Source: Elusimicrobium sp.
GTDB taxonomy: Bacteria; Elusimicrobiota; Elusimicrobia; Elusimicrobiales; Elusimicrobiaceae
Reading direction: 5' to 3'
Assembly (NCBI GenBank): GCA_015062115.1
Contig: SUVG01000005.1
Location: forward strand, 1 to 64,000
DNA: 64,000 nucleotides
In this document: piece by piece, positions 1 through 9,230 of the stretch
Numbering within the stretch: position 1 is the first letter of the stretch
Layout of the letters: every line of letters starts with the position of its first letter
Program-made: the position numbers and the translations under genes
The notes under the pieces: model-generated
What the model was told of the DNA's origin: nothing
Databases searched by the model: none
Seen by the model: the letters and a program-made list of their open reading frames with translations, nothing else

Positions 1-119
1 GCGATGTTTTTGTTTGAGCATATAGACTTTTTATGGTGCGAAAGGCAAAAACCGCGAGGGCGGTTCCGGGCGAAATTACCGTCAGGGAATTTACGCAGGA
101 CGGGCTATCCCTCTCCGTA
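1..119 (+). repeat. Dispersed repeat, copy 1 (5' end cut by window)
   Basis: This stretch matches the reverse complement of 39897-40017. Both share GCGATGTTTTTGTTTGAG at one end, GGCAAAAACCGCGAGG in the middle, a CCGTCAGG-centred small hairpin, and a TCCCT-CTCCG-type end that resembles a tRNA 3' terminus. The second copy lies directly behind tRNA-Ser. A tRNA may therefore lie just left of this window, but that cannot be seen. No coding function is apparent although the frame is open. Confidence 0.75.
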
Positions 120-127
120 TGAATTTG

Positions 128-154
128 AAAACCCCGCGAAAGCGGGGTTTTTTT
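128..154 (+). terminator. Intrinsic terminator after repeat copy 1
   Basis: ACCCCGC-GAAA-GCGGGGT hairpin followed by a run of seven T. It ends whatever transcript enters from the left edge of the window. Confidence 0.85.
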
Positions 155-197
155 ATTTCCAAACAACCTAAATCCTTTATTATGAAAATGTTATAAT

Positions 198-226
198 TTC
201 GTTATTATTAAAAAATCTCTTATACT
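198..226 (+). promoter_or_regulatory. Promoter of the 239 membrane-protein gene
   Basis: TTCGTT at 198-203 and TATACT at 221-226 with a 17-nt spacer. The start codon is only 12 nt beyond the -10 box and no Shine-Dalgarno is visible, so the mRNA would have almost no leader. Confidence 0.5.
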
Positions 227-238
227 GGGCAGATTGCT

Positions 239-1309
239 ATGGAACAAAATAATATAAGGCAGCAATTGAACGATTTACACAGAAAAATTGAAAGGTCGGC
301 GAAATCTCTTTCTCTCCCGGCTAAAGGAGAATCTATAGGTAGTTTTTTTAGGGAGTGCTGGATTTCTTTTAAGTTTATATTGAAAGAAAAAGAAAACATC
401 TTTTTTGCTTTTTTACAATTGGCAACTATTGCGATTGTCTACTACCTTTGGGTGCAAATTATAGGGTGGATCCCGCAAGAAGTATGGGACGCTATCGAAA
501 AAGAAGAAAATGGCGGAACGATTGTTTCGTTAATTTTCTTGTTGTGGAGTTTTATTTGTGTTGGAATAGCGGCTTATCCCATTGGCATTTTTACGGCATG
601 TATGAGTGCTTCTTATACTTTGCACAGAGAGGGGAGAGATTCTACCATCTTGGAGTGTTTGAAGATTGTTCTGGCAAAATCTTGGCCCTTGTGGATATTC
701 AGTTGGGTGGACGGTTGGATAACGGTGGACATTATTTTAGAGCGTTTGCCTAAAAAAAAGGATCGCACCCCCCGGTCTGTCAAAATTTTTAAGGAACTCG
801 TATATCAACTCTGGAAAACTGCCACCTTGGGTGTGATTCCTGCGCTCATCTATGGAAGAACAATCAAAGAAGTCTGCAGCGATTCGCTGGCCTTATTAAA
901 AAAATATCTATTTCCGCTTGGGAAATTGCGTGTAATTTATTCGCTTTTTTGTTGGATAATCGGTATAGGGGCTTATTTATCCTTGATAGTTTTTCTTCCC
1001 CATATCAAAGCTTTCGCGTCCCAGTATAACATTACGGGTATATTTTCTTTTTACTTATATGCAGGTGGCCCCTTGTTAGTGGCTTTGTTTATTATTGTAG
1101 TGTTATTGCGCCCCTTGTATATTATATCGGCCACGCGTATTTATTTAGATTATGCAACCGAAGAAGGTTTTCCCCGTCGGTTGCCCGAGTCTTCCTCTAA
1201 AAGTTTGAGTGCGTTTGTCGGTTTTGTGGTATTGTGTATTCTTATAGCAGTTGTGATGCTGTATAGGGATCAACTGGGAATAACTTACCTATTGCAACAA
1301 GGCATATAA
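239..1309 (+). CDS. Multi-pass membrane protein, paralogue A
   Basis: A 356-residue integral membrane protein of unknown function. Hydrophobic segments lie at about residues 55-78, 95-125, 195-207, 232-256, 268-296 and 325-347. The N-terminal 50 residues and the loop at about 165-190, rich in Lys and Arg (KKKDRTPRSVK), should be cytosolic. It is a close paralogue of the gene at 2092-3162, with the same length and long identical blocks such as LKEKENIFF and SWPLWIFSWVD. A pilin gene sits between the two copies. I recognise no characterised family. The start lacks a Shine-Dalgarno but fits a near-leaderless transcript and aligns with the start of the paralogue. Confidence 0.85.
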   Translation: MEQNNIRQQLNDLHRKIERSAKSLSLPAKGESIGSFFRECWISFKFILKEKENIFFAFLQLATIAIVYYLWVQIIGWIPQEVWDAIEKEENGGTIVSLIFLLWSFICVGIAAYPIGIFTACMSASYTLHREGRDSTILECLKIVLAKSWPLWIFSWVDGWITVDIILERLPKKKDRTPRSVKIFKELVYQLWKTATLGVIPALIYGRTIKEVCSDSLALLKKYLFPLGKLRVIYSLFCWIIGIGAYLSLIVFLPHIKAFASQYNITGIFSFYLYAGGPLLVALFIIVVLLRPLYIISATRIYLDYATEEGFPRRLPESSSKSLSAFVGFVVLCILIAVVMLYRDQLGITYLLQQGI

Positions 1310-1325
1310 CTTTTATAAAACTAAA

Positions 1326-1349
1326 AACTCCGCGAAAGCGGGTTTTTTA
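1326..1349 (+). terminator. Intrinsic terminator
   Basis: CCGC-GAAA-GCGG hairpin followed by T6, directly behind paralogue A. The equivalent position behind paralogue B has lost this hairpin; the two copies diverge just after the shared AAACTAAAAA. Confidence 0.75.
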
Positions 1350-1479
1350 TTTTGTATAGGAAAATTTGTTATCATCTATATAATGTTATGTGTTTAGTGG
1401 TCGTTAGTACCCAAATAAAACTTGCCAGTATTTATCTATTTTATTTGAGGATGTAAACAAAATAGCCGGGAGCAAAAAT

Positions 1480-2040
1480 ATGCAAAGTGCAAGCAGGAAA
1501 AGAGGTTTTACGTTAATAGAATTGTTAGTTGTTGTTTTGATTATTGGAATTTTATCGAGCGTGGCACTTCCTATGTATGAAAAGGCGGTGGAAAAGAGCC
1601 GGGCTACGCAAGCGCTTACCTTGCTCAAAAGTGTGTATCAAGCGCAGTTGATGTACAAACTTGCCAACGGAAACTATGCTTCTTCTTTTGATGAATTGGA
1701 TATTGATGTTCCGTGGACGGGGAATTCTCAATGGTTTACCAGTGCTACCGATACTCGTTCTAATGCGGATTGGTCGCTACAAATGTATAGTGGGGCAGAT
1801 AATGTAAATATCACAATAGGCCGTATCAGTGGGAAATATAAGGGGGCCGGATTTTTTATACTTCCTTCTCAATCTCTGGGCGGTGGTCAATCTACAAAAA
1901 CGGATATTATTTATTGCGGGGAAAGAACTTCGCAAGGGGTGAATTTTACCGGGACACCCGGTTCTTACTGTGAAAAAGTAATGCAAGCCCCTTATGAAAA
2001 AAACTCGGCAACCGCTCGTTACTATTTATTACCGTATTAG
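1480..2040 (+). CDS. Type IV pilin-like protein (prepilin), 186 aa
   Basis: The N-terminus is a class III prepilin signal. A short basic leader (KRG) precedes the cleavage site G|FTLIELL, with Glu at +5 of the mature protein, then the hydrophobic helix VVVLIIGILSSVALP. The globular part contains the AQxxYxLxxxN...DELDI pattern and a Cys pair near the C-terminus, ending in RYYLLPY. Prepilin peptidase (not in this window) would cleave it, and it would be assembled into a pilus or pseudopilus. GGGAG seven bases upstream of the ATG supports the start. It lies between the duplicated membrane proteins, which suggests the pair and the pilin moved or duplicated together. Its target structure is unknown. 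Confidence 0.9.
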   Translation: MQSASRKRGFTLIELLVVVLIIGILSSVALPMYEKAVEKSRATQALTLLKSVYQAQLMYKLANGNYASSFDELDIDVPWTGNSQWFTSATDTRSNADWSLQMYSGADNVNITIGRISGKYKGAGFFILPSQSLGGGQSTKTDIIYCGERTSQGVNFTGTPGSYCEKVMQAPYEKNSATARYYLLPY

Positions 2041-2091
2041 AGAATCTGTTTCTCCTTACCGAAGCGGGAAAATCAAATAAAGCATCACACC

Positions 2092-3162
2092 ATGGAACAA
2101 AAAAAAATAAGGAAACAATTTTATGATTTGCGCTACTCTATGTTGAGGGCAGCCAGATCGTATACTTTGCCGACTAAAAAAGAGGCTTGGCATGGTTTCT
2201 GGAGCGATAGTTGGGAATCTTTTAAGTTTATATTAAAAGAGAAGGAAAATATCTTTTTTTCCTTGTTACAGTTGGCTACGATTGCAATTGCCTATTATGT
2301 TTGGGTGCAGATGATCGGGTGGATCCCGCAAGAAGTATGGGATATCGTTGAAAAGGATGAAGATGCCGGCTCGATAATTTCGTGGATTTTGTGGTGGTGG
2401 AGTTTTCTTTGCGTTGGGGTAGCGGCCTATCCCATTGGCATTTTTACGGCGTGTATGAGTGCCTCTTTCACCTTGCACAAACAAGGGAGAAGTTCCACCA
2501 TATTGGAATGTTTGAAGATTGTGCTGGCAAAATCTTGGCCTTTGTGGATATTCAGTTGGGTGGACGCTTGGATGACGGTAGAAAGAATTATGGATCGCAT
2601 ACCTAAAAAAAAGGATCGTACCCCTAGGTCCGTTAAAATTCTTAAAGAACTTATATATCAGTTTTGGAAAACGGCCACTTTGGGCGTTATTCCCGCACTT
2701 ATCTATGGAAGAACGGTAGAAGAAGCCTGCTCCGATTCTTTATACTTATTGAAAAAAAAGATGTTTGACATCGGGAAATTACGCGTGATTTATTCGCTCC
2801 TGTGTTGGATAATCGGTATAGGGACGTATGTATCTTTAATATTTTTGATTCCCGAAATAGATGCTTTTGCACAAAAGTATAAACTTACGGATATATTTGC
2901 TTTTTACTTATATGCCGGAATACCCCTGGTGTTGGCCTTATTTATTGTTGTAGTGTGCTTGCGCCCTTTGTATATTATATCGGCCACGCGTATTTATTTG
3001 GATTGCGCGCAAAGAAGGTCGCTTCCTGCTCGCTTGCCGGAGCCTTCTGTTAAAGGGTTGAGTGCATTTGTCGGTTTTGGGGTATTGTGTATTCTTATAT
3101 CGGTTATCATGCTTTACAGGGATCAACTGGGCCTCACTTTTATATTCAAACTTGGCATATAG
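2092..3162 (+). CDS. Multi-pass membrane protein, paralogue B
   Basis: A 356-residue protein with the same length, predicted topology and sequence blocks as the 239-1309 gene, differing mostly by conservative changes (for example VQMIGWIPQEVWD for VQIIGWIPQEVWD). The shared sequence continues about 18 bases past the stop codon (CTTTTATAAAACTAAAAA) and then stops abruptly, which marks one end of the duplicated unit. No Shine-Dalgarno is visible before the ATG. The function is unknown. The position immediately downstream of a pilin suggests, but does not show, a role alongside it. Confidence 0.85.
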   Translation: MEQKKIRKQFYDLRYSMLRAARSYTLPTKKEAWHGFWSDSWESFKFILKEKENIFFSLLQLATIAIAYYVWVQMIGWIPQEVWDIVEKDEDAGSIISWILWWWSFLCVGVAAYPIGIFTACMSASFTLHKQGRSSTILECLKIVLAKSWPLWIFSWVDAWMTVERIMDRIPKKKDRTPRSVKILKELIYQFWKTATLGVIPALIYGRTVEEACSDSLYLLKKKMFDIGKLRVIYSLLCWIIGIGTYVSLIFLIPEIDAFAQKYKLTDIFAFYLYAGIPLVLALFIVVVCLRPLYIISATRIYLDCAQRRSLPARLPEPSVKGLSAFVGFGVLCILISVIMLYRDQLGLTFIFKLGI

Positions 3163-3177
3163 CTTTTATAAAACTAA

Positions 3178-3369
3178 AAATATTGTAAGAATACGGATAA
3201 TAATAAAATGCCGCAGATCGGTATGTCTTACGAGCATGGAAGTATGAAAGATTATGCCGGAAGGGTTGTGTGTCTTGCCTATAATGATAAGCAAAACAAA
3301 GCCTGTAAAGTACTGGGTGGAAAAGAAAGGGCAAGTTCCGGCAGTATTACCTATTATCAATTGAACTAG
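3178..3369 (+). pseudogene. 3' remnant of a type IV pilin-like gene
   Basis: An open frame (ATG at 3208, stop 3367-3369) encodes only a pilin C-terminus. It has one Cys in RVVCLAYN, a second in KACKVLGG about a dozen residues later, and a YYQLN ending, as in the C-termini of the intact pilins here. There is no prepilin signal or hydrophobic helix. The frame is open only back to 3178, which is where the duplication containing paralogue B ends. It most likely lost its 5' part when the duplicated segment arrived. Expression as a 53-residue protein is unlikely. Confidence 0.75.
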
Positions 3370-3387
3370 TTTTCGCTTAAACTTAAC

Positions 3388-4395
3388 CTACCGAAACAGC
3401 GTAAGTAAAATTCCTTTGAGTACAATTTTGGGGTCGGACGCGGAAGAAGATTTGAAGGCCGAATCCGCCTCGATAATGCGGTTTAGGGCATTTAGAAAGT
3501 TTTTCTGTGCCGGAAAGCGCCGTGCCGCGGAAACCAGGCGGTTTTCCCAATACATAAGTCCGGCCGCGCGCAAAATATCCGCGGGGGCCATGCCGGCCTC
3601 GCTCATGCGTTTGATGCGTGCCATTTTAAGAATAGGAAATGTCATTTTACTCAAAATACCGATAGGTTCTTCTCCATCGTCGAGCAATTTATCCAGCAGT
3701 TTAATCGCCCGGTTTTTGTCGCACGCGGTAATGGCGTTGGCCAGTTCAAAAGGGTTTTCTTCTTTGCTAAAGCCGATGCAGGCCAAAACATCTTCTTGCG
3801 TAATGGTTTTATCGGTACGGTCTAGGGTGTAGAGGTAAAGTTTTTCGATTTCGTTTTCCAACGCGTTTAATTCCCCGCCTACGATTTCGCACAACATATC
3901 CAACGAATCAAAATCGGCATTTAGGCCTTTTTCGCGTAATTTTTCGCGCGTCCACAAACTTAGTTCTTCTTTTTGGAGTTCATCAAAATTGGCCACGCGT
4001 CCCGCATCCGAACATACTTCGGCGAGCACTTTTTCGGTCTTCATTTTTTTAGAATCGTTGTGCGTTAAGATAAGCGTAGTGGAGGGGAGGGGATTATCCA
4101 AGTAGCGAATCAGGGCCTCTTTGGGCTCTTTGCGCAGTTTCTCAATACCCGTAAGCACTAATACGCGCGCGTCCGAAAATACGGGAGCGGTATTGGCCAT
4201 GGCTAAAAGTTCGCCCATGTCGGCCTTATCGGCTTCGGCTTGGTAGAAGTTGAAATCGTCCGGGTGCAAAATTTCGCGGATTTTTTGAATAACCAAATTT
4301 TTGCGATACACATCTTCCCCCGTTAATAAATAAACGGGGAGAACCGTATTTTTGGCTAGTTCGGCATTTAATTTTTCCGCGGTAATTTTTGCCAT
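3388..4395 (-). CDS. holA: DNA polymerase III delta subunit
   Basis: A 335-residue clamp-loader delta subunit. It opens the beta clamp and works with delta-prime (holB at 14218) and tau/gamma. The N-terminal AAA+-like fold shows PVYLLTGEDVYRKN near residues 19-32, as in HolA, then ALENEIEKLYLY in the middle domain and a helical C-terminal collar domain. The length matches the family (about 330-340). It sits one base downstream of the lptE-like gene and leuS, the same leuS-lptE-holA order known from gammaproteobacteria. This supports both neighbouring calls. Confidence 0.92.
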   Translation of the reverse strand: MAKITAEKLNAELAKNTVLPVYLLTGEDVYRKNLVIQKIREILHPDDFNFYQAEADKADMGELLAMANTAPVFSDARVLVLTGIEKLRKEPKEALIRYLDNPLPSTTLILTHNDSKKMKTEKVLAEVCSDAGRVANFDELQKEELSLWTREKLREKGLNADFDSLDMLCEIVGGELNALENEIEKLYLYTLDRTDKTITQEDVLACIGFSKEENPFELANAITACDKNRAIKLLDKLLDDGEEPIGILSKMTFPILKMARIKRMSEAGMAPADILRAAGLMYWENRLVSAARRFPAQKNFLNALNRIIEADSAFKSSSASDPKIVLKGILLTLFR

Positions 4396-4396
4396 G

Positions 4397-4978
4397 TTAT
4401 TGGGTAATGGTGGTATATTCCGGGTTATTCATTACTTTCTTTTTGTTTTCGCTCATCACGGAACCGAACCCGTCCACGGTGCGTTTTACAATATCTTTAG
4501 AAAGTTTTTGGAATACCACATCGCGCGCTTGTACTTCGGTCATACCGCCGGGCAAGGTGGATGCCGCATAAATTTGGGTGCCCATAAAGGCAGGCTCGCG
4601 CCAAACGGGTGCGTTGGTGGTTTTGTCCATAAGCACGACATCTAACCAAATATCCATGCGGTAAACGGTGGGAATAAGTTGGCTGTCGTATTGAATCGGC
4701 ACATTTAAGTAGCGGGAAATGGTGGTAACCACTACCCCTTCGGCGCCGTTATTTTCGGAGACGATTTGATAGGTTCCGTCGCGCAAGAACTCATCGTAGA
4801 GTTCATTGTAGAATTTATCTTCGAGAGCAAACACTTCCGTCTTGTTCAAAATAGGGCGTATGGCCACTTTTTTGATGTGTTGCGGCATAATTTGCGCCTG
4901 CGGCGTGTAAAGGGCTCCTTCGGTGGCGCAGGCCGATAATACGGCTGCGGAACAGAGGGCAAATAGGAACTTTTTCAT
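4397..4978 (-). CDS. lptE: LptE-like LPS-assembly lipoprotein
   Basis: A 193-residue lipoprotein with a signal peptide ending in the lipobox LSAC (Cys about residue 17). The mature part begins with a beta-strand-rich region (IKKVAIRPILNKTEV) and a variable middle, typical of LptE, which plugs the LptD barrel and assists LPS insertion in the outer membrane. Sequence similarity to LptE is weak by eye. The call rests on lipoprotein architecture, size and position between leuS and holA. An alternative is an uncharacterised DUF4136-like outer-membrane lipoprotein. Confidence 0.75.
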   Translation of the reverse strand: MKKFLFALCSAAVLSACATEGALYTPQAQIMPQHIKKVAIRPILNKTEVFALEDKFYNELYDEFLRDGTYQIVSENNGAEGVVVTTISRYLNVPIQYDSQLIPTVYRMDIWLDVVLMDKTTNAPVWREPAFMGTQIYAASTLPGGMTEVQARDVVFQKLSKDIVKRTVDGFGSVMSENKKKVMNNPEYTTITQ

Positions 4979-5026
4979 AGAATCTCCGGAAGAGAGGGCG
5001 AACTGAAAATCGGCTCGCCCCTCAAA

Positions 5027-7540
5027 TTATTTTTTGGGTGCCGCCACCACACTTACCATGCGGCCCGGCACGACAATGATTTTTTTAATTTCAAAACCTT
5101 CCAATGCGCGTTGGACTTTTTCGCTGGCTAAAGCCATTTTTTCCGTTTCCTCACGGCTGGCACCGACGGGTACCAAAATGCGATCGCGCACTTTGCCGTT
5201 TACTTGTACCCCGATGTCTTGCGTGTCGTCTTGCATCAGGGACTCGTCGGCCTTGGGCCAAGCGCACTTAACCAAGAAACCTTCCCGGCCTTTTTGTTGC
5301 CAGATTTCTTCGGTTAAATGGGGGGCAAACGGATGCAAGAGTTTCAAGAAAGTATCAAAAGTTTCCTTGTTTACTTGCGGCAGTTTGCTCAGGTCGTTAA
5401 ACAGTACCATCAATGCGGAAATGGCGGTATTGAAACGGAAGTTTTCAATATCATCACCCACTTTGGCGATAGTTTGGTTGGTTAAAATAGCGCTCTTTTT
5501 GGGGTCGGCTTGTTCGGTTAACTGCACATTTTCGCTCCAACCGCCTACCCGTTTTAAGAAGCGGGAAATTCCTTCAATGCCTTTCATATCCCAAGGTTTG
5601 CTGGCTTCAAACGGCCCCATGAACATTTCGTACATGCGGAACGCATCGGCCCCGTATTGGGAGAGGATATCGTCCGGGTTGATAACATTTTTCTTGGACT
5701 TGGACATTTTTTCCACCATGGGGGAAAGTTCTTCCCCGGTGGTTTTCAAGAAGGCTTTTCCGTCTTTGAAATCGATTTCTTCGTATCCGTGGTAGTTACC
5801 CATTTTGTCGCGATACGAGAAAGCCAAAATCATGCCTTGGTGGCGCAATTTTTGGAAAGGTTCTTTGTGGGTTACAATGCCCAAATCAAAAAGGACTCTG
5901 TGCCAAAAGCGCGCATAAAGCAAGTGGAGTACCGCGTGTTCGGCTCCGCCGATATAGCAATCTACCGGGCCGTAGGCTTTTTCAATAGCCGGATCGACCG
6001 CCGCTTGCGTATTTTTCGGATCCATATAGCGCAGGTAATACCAGCAGGAACCGGCCCATTGGGGCATGGTGTTGGTTTCGCGTTTGGCAGGGGCTCCGCA
6101 ATGCGGACAAGTGGTGTTGACCCACTCGGTTACATTGGCAAGGGGCGATTCCCCCGTGCCGGACGGTTCAAATTTATCTACTTCGGGCAGGCGCAACGGA
6201 AGTTGATCTTCCGGAAGCGGCACAACTCCGCATTTTTCACAGTGCACCACGGGAATCGGCTCGCCCCAGTAGCGTTGGCGGGCAAAAACCCAATCGCGCA
6301 ATTTGTAAGTGGTTTTGGCGTTTCCGCAACCGTGTTCTTCAAGCCACTTAATCATGGCGGCTTTGGATTCTTTTACGCGAAGTCCGTTTAAGAAACCGGA
6401 GTTAATAAGTTCTCCGTCTCCCGTGAAGGCTTCTTTTTCCACCCCTTGTTCGCTTTTGATTACTTCAATAATATCCAAGCCGAATTTTTTAGCGAAGGCG
6501 TAGTCTCTTTCGTCGTGGGCGGGAACGGCCATAATCGCCCCGGTTCCGTAACCCATAAGAACATAATCGGAAGTCCACACCGGGATTTTGTTTCCGTTTA
6601 ACGGGTTTAACGCATAGGCTCCCGTGAACACACCGGTCTTATCTTTGTTTAAGTCGCCGCGTTCCAAGTCGCTCTTTTGGGCGGCCTGGGCTTGGTAGGC
6701 TTTTACGGCTTCTTTCTGTTCGGGCGTAACGATTTTTTCCAAGACGGGGTGTTCCGGCGAAACCACCATGTAGGTAGCACCGAATAAAGTGTCGGGGCGG
6801 GTGGTAAAGACGGTTAAAGTTTCATCATGTCCGTCCAATTTGAACACAACATTGGCCCCGTTAGATTTACCGATCCAGTTTTTCTGCATGGTCAGGGTGC
6901 TTTCGGGCCAATCGAGTTCATCTAAACCTTCCAACAATTTTTCCGCATATTCGGTGATTTTCAAAATCCATTGGCGCAACGCCTTGCGTTCGATTTGGTG
7001 GCCGCAGCGTTCGCACTTGCCGTTAAATACTTCTTCGTTGGCAAGACCTGTTTTGCAGGAAGGACACCAGTTTATCGGTACGGTAGATTCGTAGGCTAAG
7101 CCTTTTTTGAAAAGTTGCAGAAAAATCCATTGAGTCCATTTGTAGTATTCGGGGTCAGTGGTATCAATTTCGCGGTTCCAATCGTATGCGAGCCCGATGG
7201 ACTTAATTTGGCGTTTGAAATTTTCGATATTTTTGCGTGTCGTGATGCTGGGGTGAATACCCGTAGCAATCGCGTAGTTTTCCGCAGGTAGGCCGAAAGC
7301 GTCCCACCCCATAGGGTGCAACACATCATAGCCGTTCATCAGTTTATAACGAACCAAAATGTCCGAGGCGGTGTACCCTTCCGGGTGGCCTACATGTAAG
7401 CCGGCTCCCGACGGATACGGGAACATATCCAAGCAATAAAATTTTTTGCCTTGGGGCATTTTGGGGCTGGCGAAAAGGTCGGCCTTTTCCCAGCGGTCTT
7501 GTTGTTTTTTATCAATTTGCGGAAAATTATCAATACTCAT
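5027..7540 (-). CDS. leuS: Leucyl-tRNA synthetase
   Basis: An 837-residue class Ia aminoacyl-tRNA synthetase that charges tRNA-Leu. The HIGH-type motif is HVGH at residues 49-52, a zinc-ribbon-like Cys set lies near 158-180 (CPSC...CERCGH), the CP1 editing domain follows, and MSKSKKN lies near residue 612. The C-terminal anticodon-binding and beta domains are complete, so the length fits bacterial LeuRS. It is first in the leuS-lptE-holA cluster. Confidence 0.98.
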   Translation of the reverse strand: MSIDNFPQIDKKQQDRWEKADLFASPKMPQGKKFYCLDMFPYPSGAGLHVGHPEGYTASDILVRYKLMNGYDVLHPMGWDAFGLPAENYAIATGIHPSITTRKNIENFKRQIKSIGLAYDWNREIDTTDPEYYKWTQWIFLQLFKKGLAYESTVPINWCPSCKTGLANEEVFNGKCERCGHQIERKALRQWILKITEYAEKLLEGLDELDWPESTLTMQKNWIGKSNGANVVFKLDGHDETLTVFTTRPDTLFGATYMVVSPEHPVLEKIVTPEQKEAVKAYQAQAAQKSDLERGDLNKDKTGVFTGAYALNPLNGNKIPVWTSDYVLMGYGTGAIMAVPAHDERDYAFAKKFGLDIIEVIKSEQGVEKEAFTGDGELINSGFLNGLRVKESKAAMIKWLEEHGCGNAKTTYKLRDWVFARQRYWGEPIPVVHCEKCGVVPLPEDQLPLRLPEVDKFEPSGTGESPLANVTEWVNTTCPHCGAPAKRETNTMPQWAGSCWYYLRYMDPKNTQAAVDPAIEKAYGPVDCYIGGAEHAVLHLLYARFWHRVLFDLGIVTHKEPFQKLRHQGMILAFSYRDKMGNYHGYEEIDFKDGKAFLKTTGEELSPMVEKMSKSKKNVINPDDILSQYGADAFRMYEMFMGPFEASKPWDMKGIEGISRFLKRVGGWSENVQLTEQADPKKSAILTNQTIAKVGDDIENFRFNTAISALMVLFNDLSKLPQVNKETFDTFLKLLHPFAPHLTEEIWQQKGREGFLVKCAWPKADESLMQDDTQDIGVQVNGKVRDRILVPVGASREETEKMALASEKVQRALEGFEIKKIIVVPGRMVSVVAAPKK

Positions 7541-7620
7541 ACCCTTTTATTTTAACAATTTTTGAACGAGAAAAGGGAGTTTTGTATTGGAAAAACTTTT
7601 GAGGGGTTGGCAACCGTCCG

Positions 7621-8508
7621 CTATCCGCGCGGGTGGAATTTTTTATGTTTGTTTTTTAAGTCGCTTATATCCAGGTGGGTGTAGATTTGTGTAGTGGTTA
7701 AATTGGCATGGCCCAGCATTTCCTGTAAACTGCGCAAATCAGCCCCGCCCGTGAGCAGGTGGGAGGCAAAAGTGTGGCGGAAGAGGTGCGGATGTAAGGG
7801 TTGGGAAATGTTGGCTTTTCGGCCTAGGGCGGCCAAATCTTTCCACACGGTTACACGGCTTACTTTTTTGCCGCGGTTGTTTAAGAAAACCTCGGAGCCG
7901 ACCTCTTTATTGGCAAAGTGGCCTTCCCGCACGGCAAGATAAGCCTTTAACCGTTCGCACGCTTGCGGGTGGATAGGCACAAACCGTTGCTTGCCGCCTT
8001 TACCGAAAGCCAGCACCCAACCTTCCTGCGTGTTGATATTTTCCAATCGCAGGTTGATAAGTTCGCTCACGCGCAGGCCCGCCGCGTACAATAGTTCGAT
8101 AATGGTTAAAGTGCGTATTTCGTCAAACTTTTCAGCAGGGTAAGACAAAAGCCTTTCCATCTCTTCCCGAGTCAACTGGGTAGGAATTTTTTGAGACAGG
8201 TGGGGCGATTTAACAAAGCGGGTAGGATCTTCTTTTATTTTTTCTTCAATCATTAAAAAACGGTAAAAACATTTAACGGCTTCCATTTTGCGGAACACAC
8301 TGGCGGTAGCCAAATTTTCCACCACCCGCAACTGGTAGTTATACTGTTCCAAAAAATCGGGGGTAGCCTCTTCGGGTTTCAGGTCGTTGGCGGCACAATA
8401 CTCCAAATAACTTTCCACGTCCGAGCCGTAAGAAAGAATCGTGTTTTTGGCCAGTTGTCGCTCAAAAGATAAATGGTTAATGAAATCTTCCAATAACAGT
8501 GTATCCAT
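7621..8508 (-). CDS. xerD: Tyrosine recombinase XerC/XerD
   Basis: A 295-residue site-specific recombinase. The N-terminal SAM-like core-binding domain (FINHLSFERQLAKNT) is followed by a catalytic domain with Arg in AAGLRVSEL, HxxR in HPHLFRHTF, and the late His and Tyr in LGHANLTTTQIYTHLD. Length and motifs fit chromosomal XerC/D, which resolves chromosome dimers at dif with FtsK. No mobile-element context surrounds it, so an integrase role is unlikely. Whether it is XerC, XerD or a lone XerH-type enzyme cannot be decided here. Confidence 0.9.
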   Translation of the reverse strand: MDTLLLEDFINHLSFERQLAKNTILSYGSDVESYLEYCAANDLKPEEATPDFLEQYNYQLRVVENLATASVFRKMEAVKCFYRFLMIEEKIKEDPTRFVKSPHLSQKIPTQLTREEMERLLSYPAEKFDEIRTLTIIELLYAAGLRVSELINLRLENINTQEGWVLAFGKGGKQRFVPIHPQACERLKAYLAVREGHFANKEVGSEVFLNNRGKKVSRVTVWKDLAALGRKANISQPLHPHLFRHTFASHLLTGGADLRSLQEMLGHANLTTTQIYTHLDISDLKNKHKKFHPRG

Positions 8509-8608
8509 AGGGGTATTATAGGAAATTTTATGTGTAGCCGTTGTTAAAAAGAAAAAGCCTGGGTATTTTTGCTACACTATAAACAGAGATAAACAATAGG
8601 AGTTGTAA

Positions 8609-9169
8609 GTGAAGAAAGGTTTTACATTAGTTGAGTTGTTGGTCGTGGTGCTGATTATCGGGATATTAGCTTCTATGGCTATGCCACATTACGAAAAAGC
8701 CGTTTGGCAAAGTCGCAACGCGCAATTGAAATCAGCGGTGCGTGCCATAGCCGATGCACAAAAAATGCATCTTTTGAAAACAGGCAAGGTGGCTAAAAGC
8801 CTGCGGGCTCTTCCTGTTACCTTGCCCTTGGAAGTAAAAGCCACAAACGCGGGTGTGAATAGTAATGTTTGCAATTTGATGACACCGAAAGGGGAAGCCG
8901 TTTTGGAAGGGAAAAATTTTATAGTGGTACTAAATACGGTAAATTCTCCTACAGGGGACGACTGGGCCGGTATTGCCGTTTGGACAGAAGGCCGATACAA
9001 ATGCAACGGTTTCGCATGGTGGTTGCATAGCACTAAAGACCAGGGAATGATGTGTTTAGAATCCCGTAACAAAGGTATTACCACACAAAAAGGGGAATTT
9101 TGCGAAGAGTTGGAAAGTGCTACTTGGAGTGACTTGTATAGAAGTTGGGATCGCTTTACAATGATATAG
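8609..9169 (+). CDS. Type IV pilin-like protein, 186 aa (GTG start)
   Basis: A prepilin beginning at GTG, with AGGAG 7-8 bases upstream (aataggagttgtaaGTG). The leader MKKG is followed by the cleavage site G|FTLVELL, the hydrophobic VVVLIIGILASMAMP helix, and a globular domain starting YEKAVWQSRNAQ. Four Cys lie in the mature part (VCNLM, YKCNGF, MMCLE, EFCEEL), more than in the neighbouring pilins. It stands alone between xerD (divergent) and recA (convergent) and has its own terminator. It does not share the poly-T promoter of the pilins at 16945 and 31025. Confidence 0.9.
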   Translation: MKKGFTLVELLVVVLIIGILASMAMPHYEKAVWQSRNAQLKSAVRAIADAQKMHLLKTGKVAKSLRALPVTLPLEVKATNAGVNSNVCNLMTPKGEAVLEGKNFIVVLNTVNSPTGDDWAGIAVWTEGRYKCNGFAWWLHSTKDQGMMCLESRNKGITTQKGEFCEELESATWSDLYRSWDRFTMI

Positions 9170-9185
9170 ATAAATCAGAACAATA

Positions 9186-9217
9186 AAACCCCCGCTCGTT
9201 TGAGCGGGGGTTTTTTT
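9186..9217. terminator. Bidirectional terminator between pilin and recA
   Basis: AAAACCCCCGCTC-GTTT-GAGCGGGGGTTTTTTT hairpin with A and T runs on the two sides, serving the converging pilin and recA transcripts. Confidence 0.85.
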
Positions 9218-9230
9218 ATGCAAACTTAAT

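Noticed and set aside
5657-6391. 244-codon open frame antisense to leuS
   Set aside because: Fully inside leuS, no Shine-Dalgarno, low-complexity composition typical of reverse-strand shadows.
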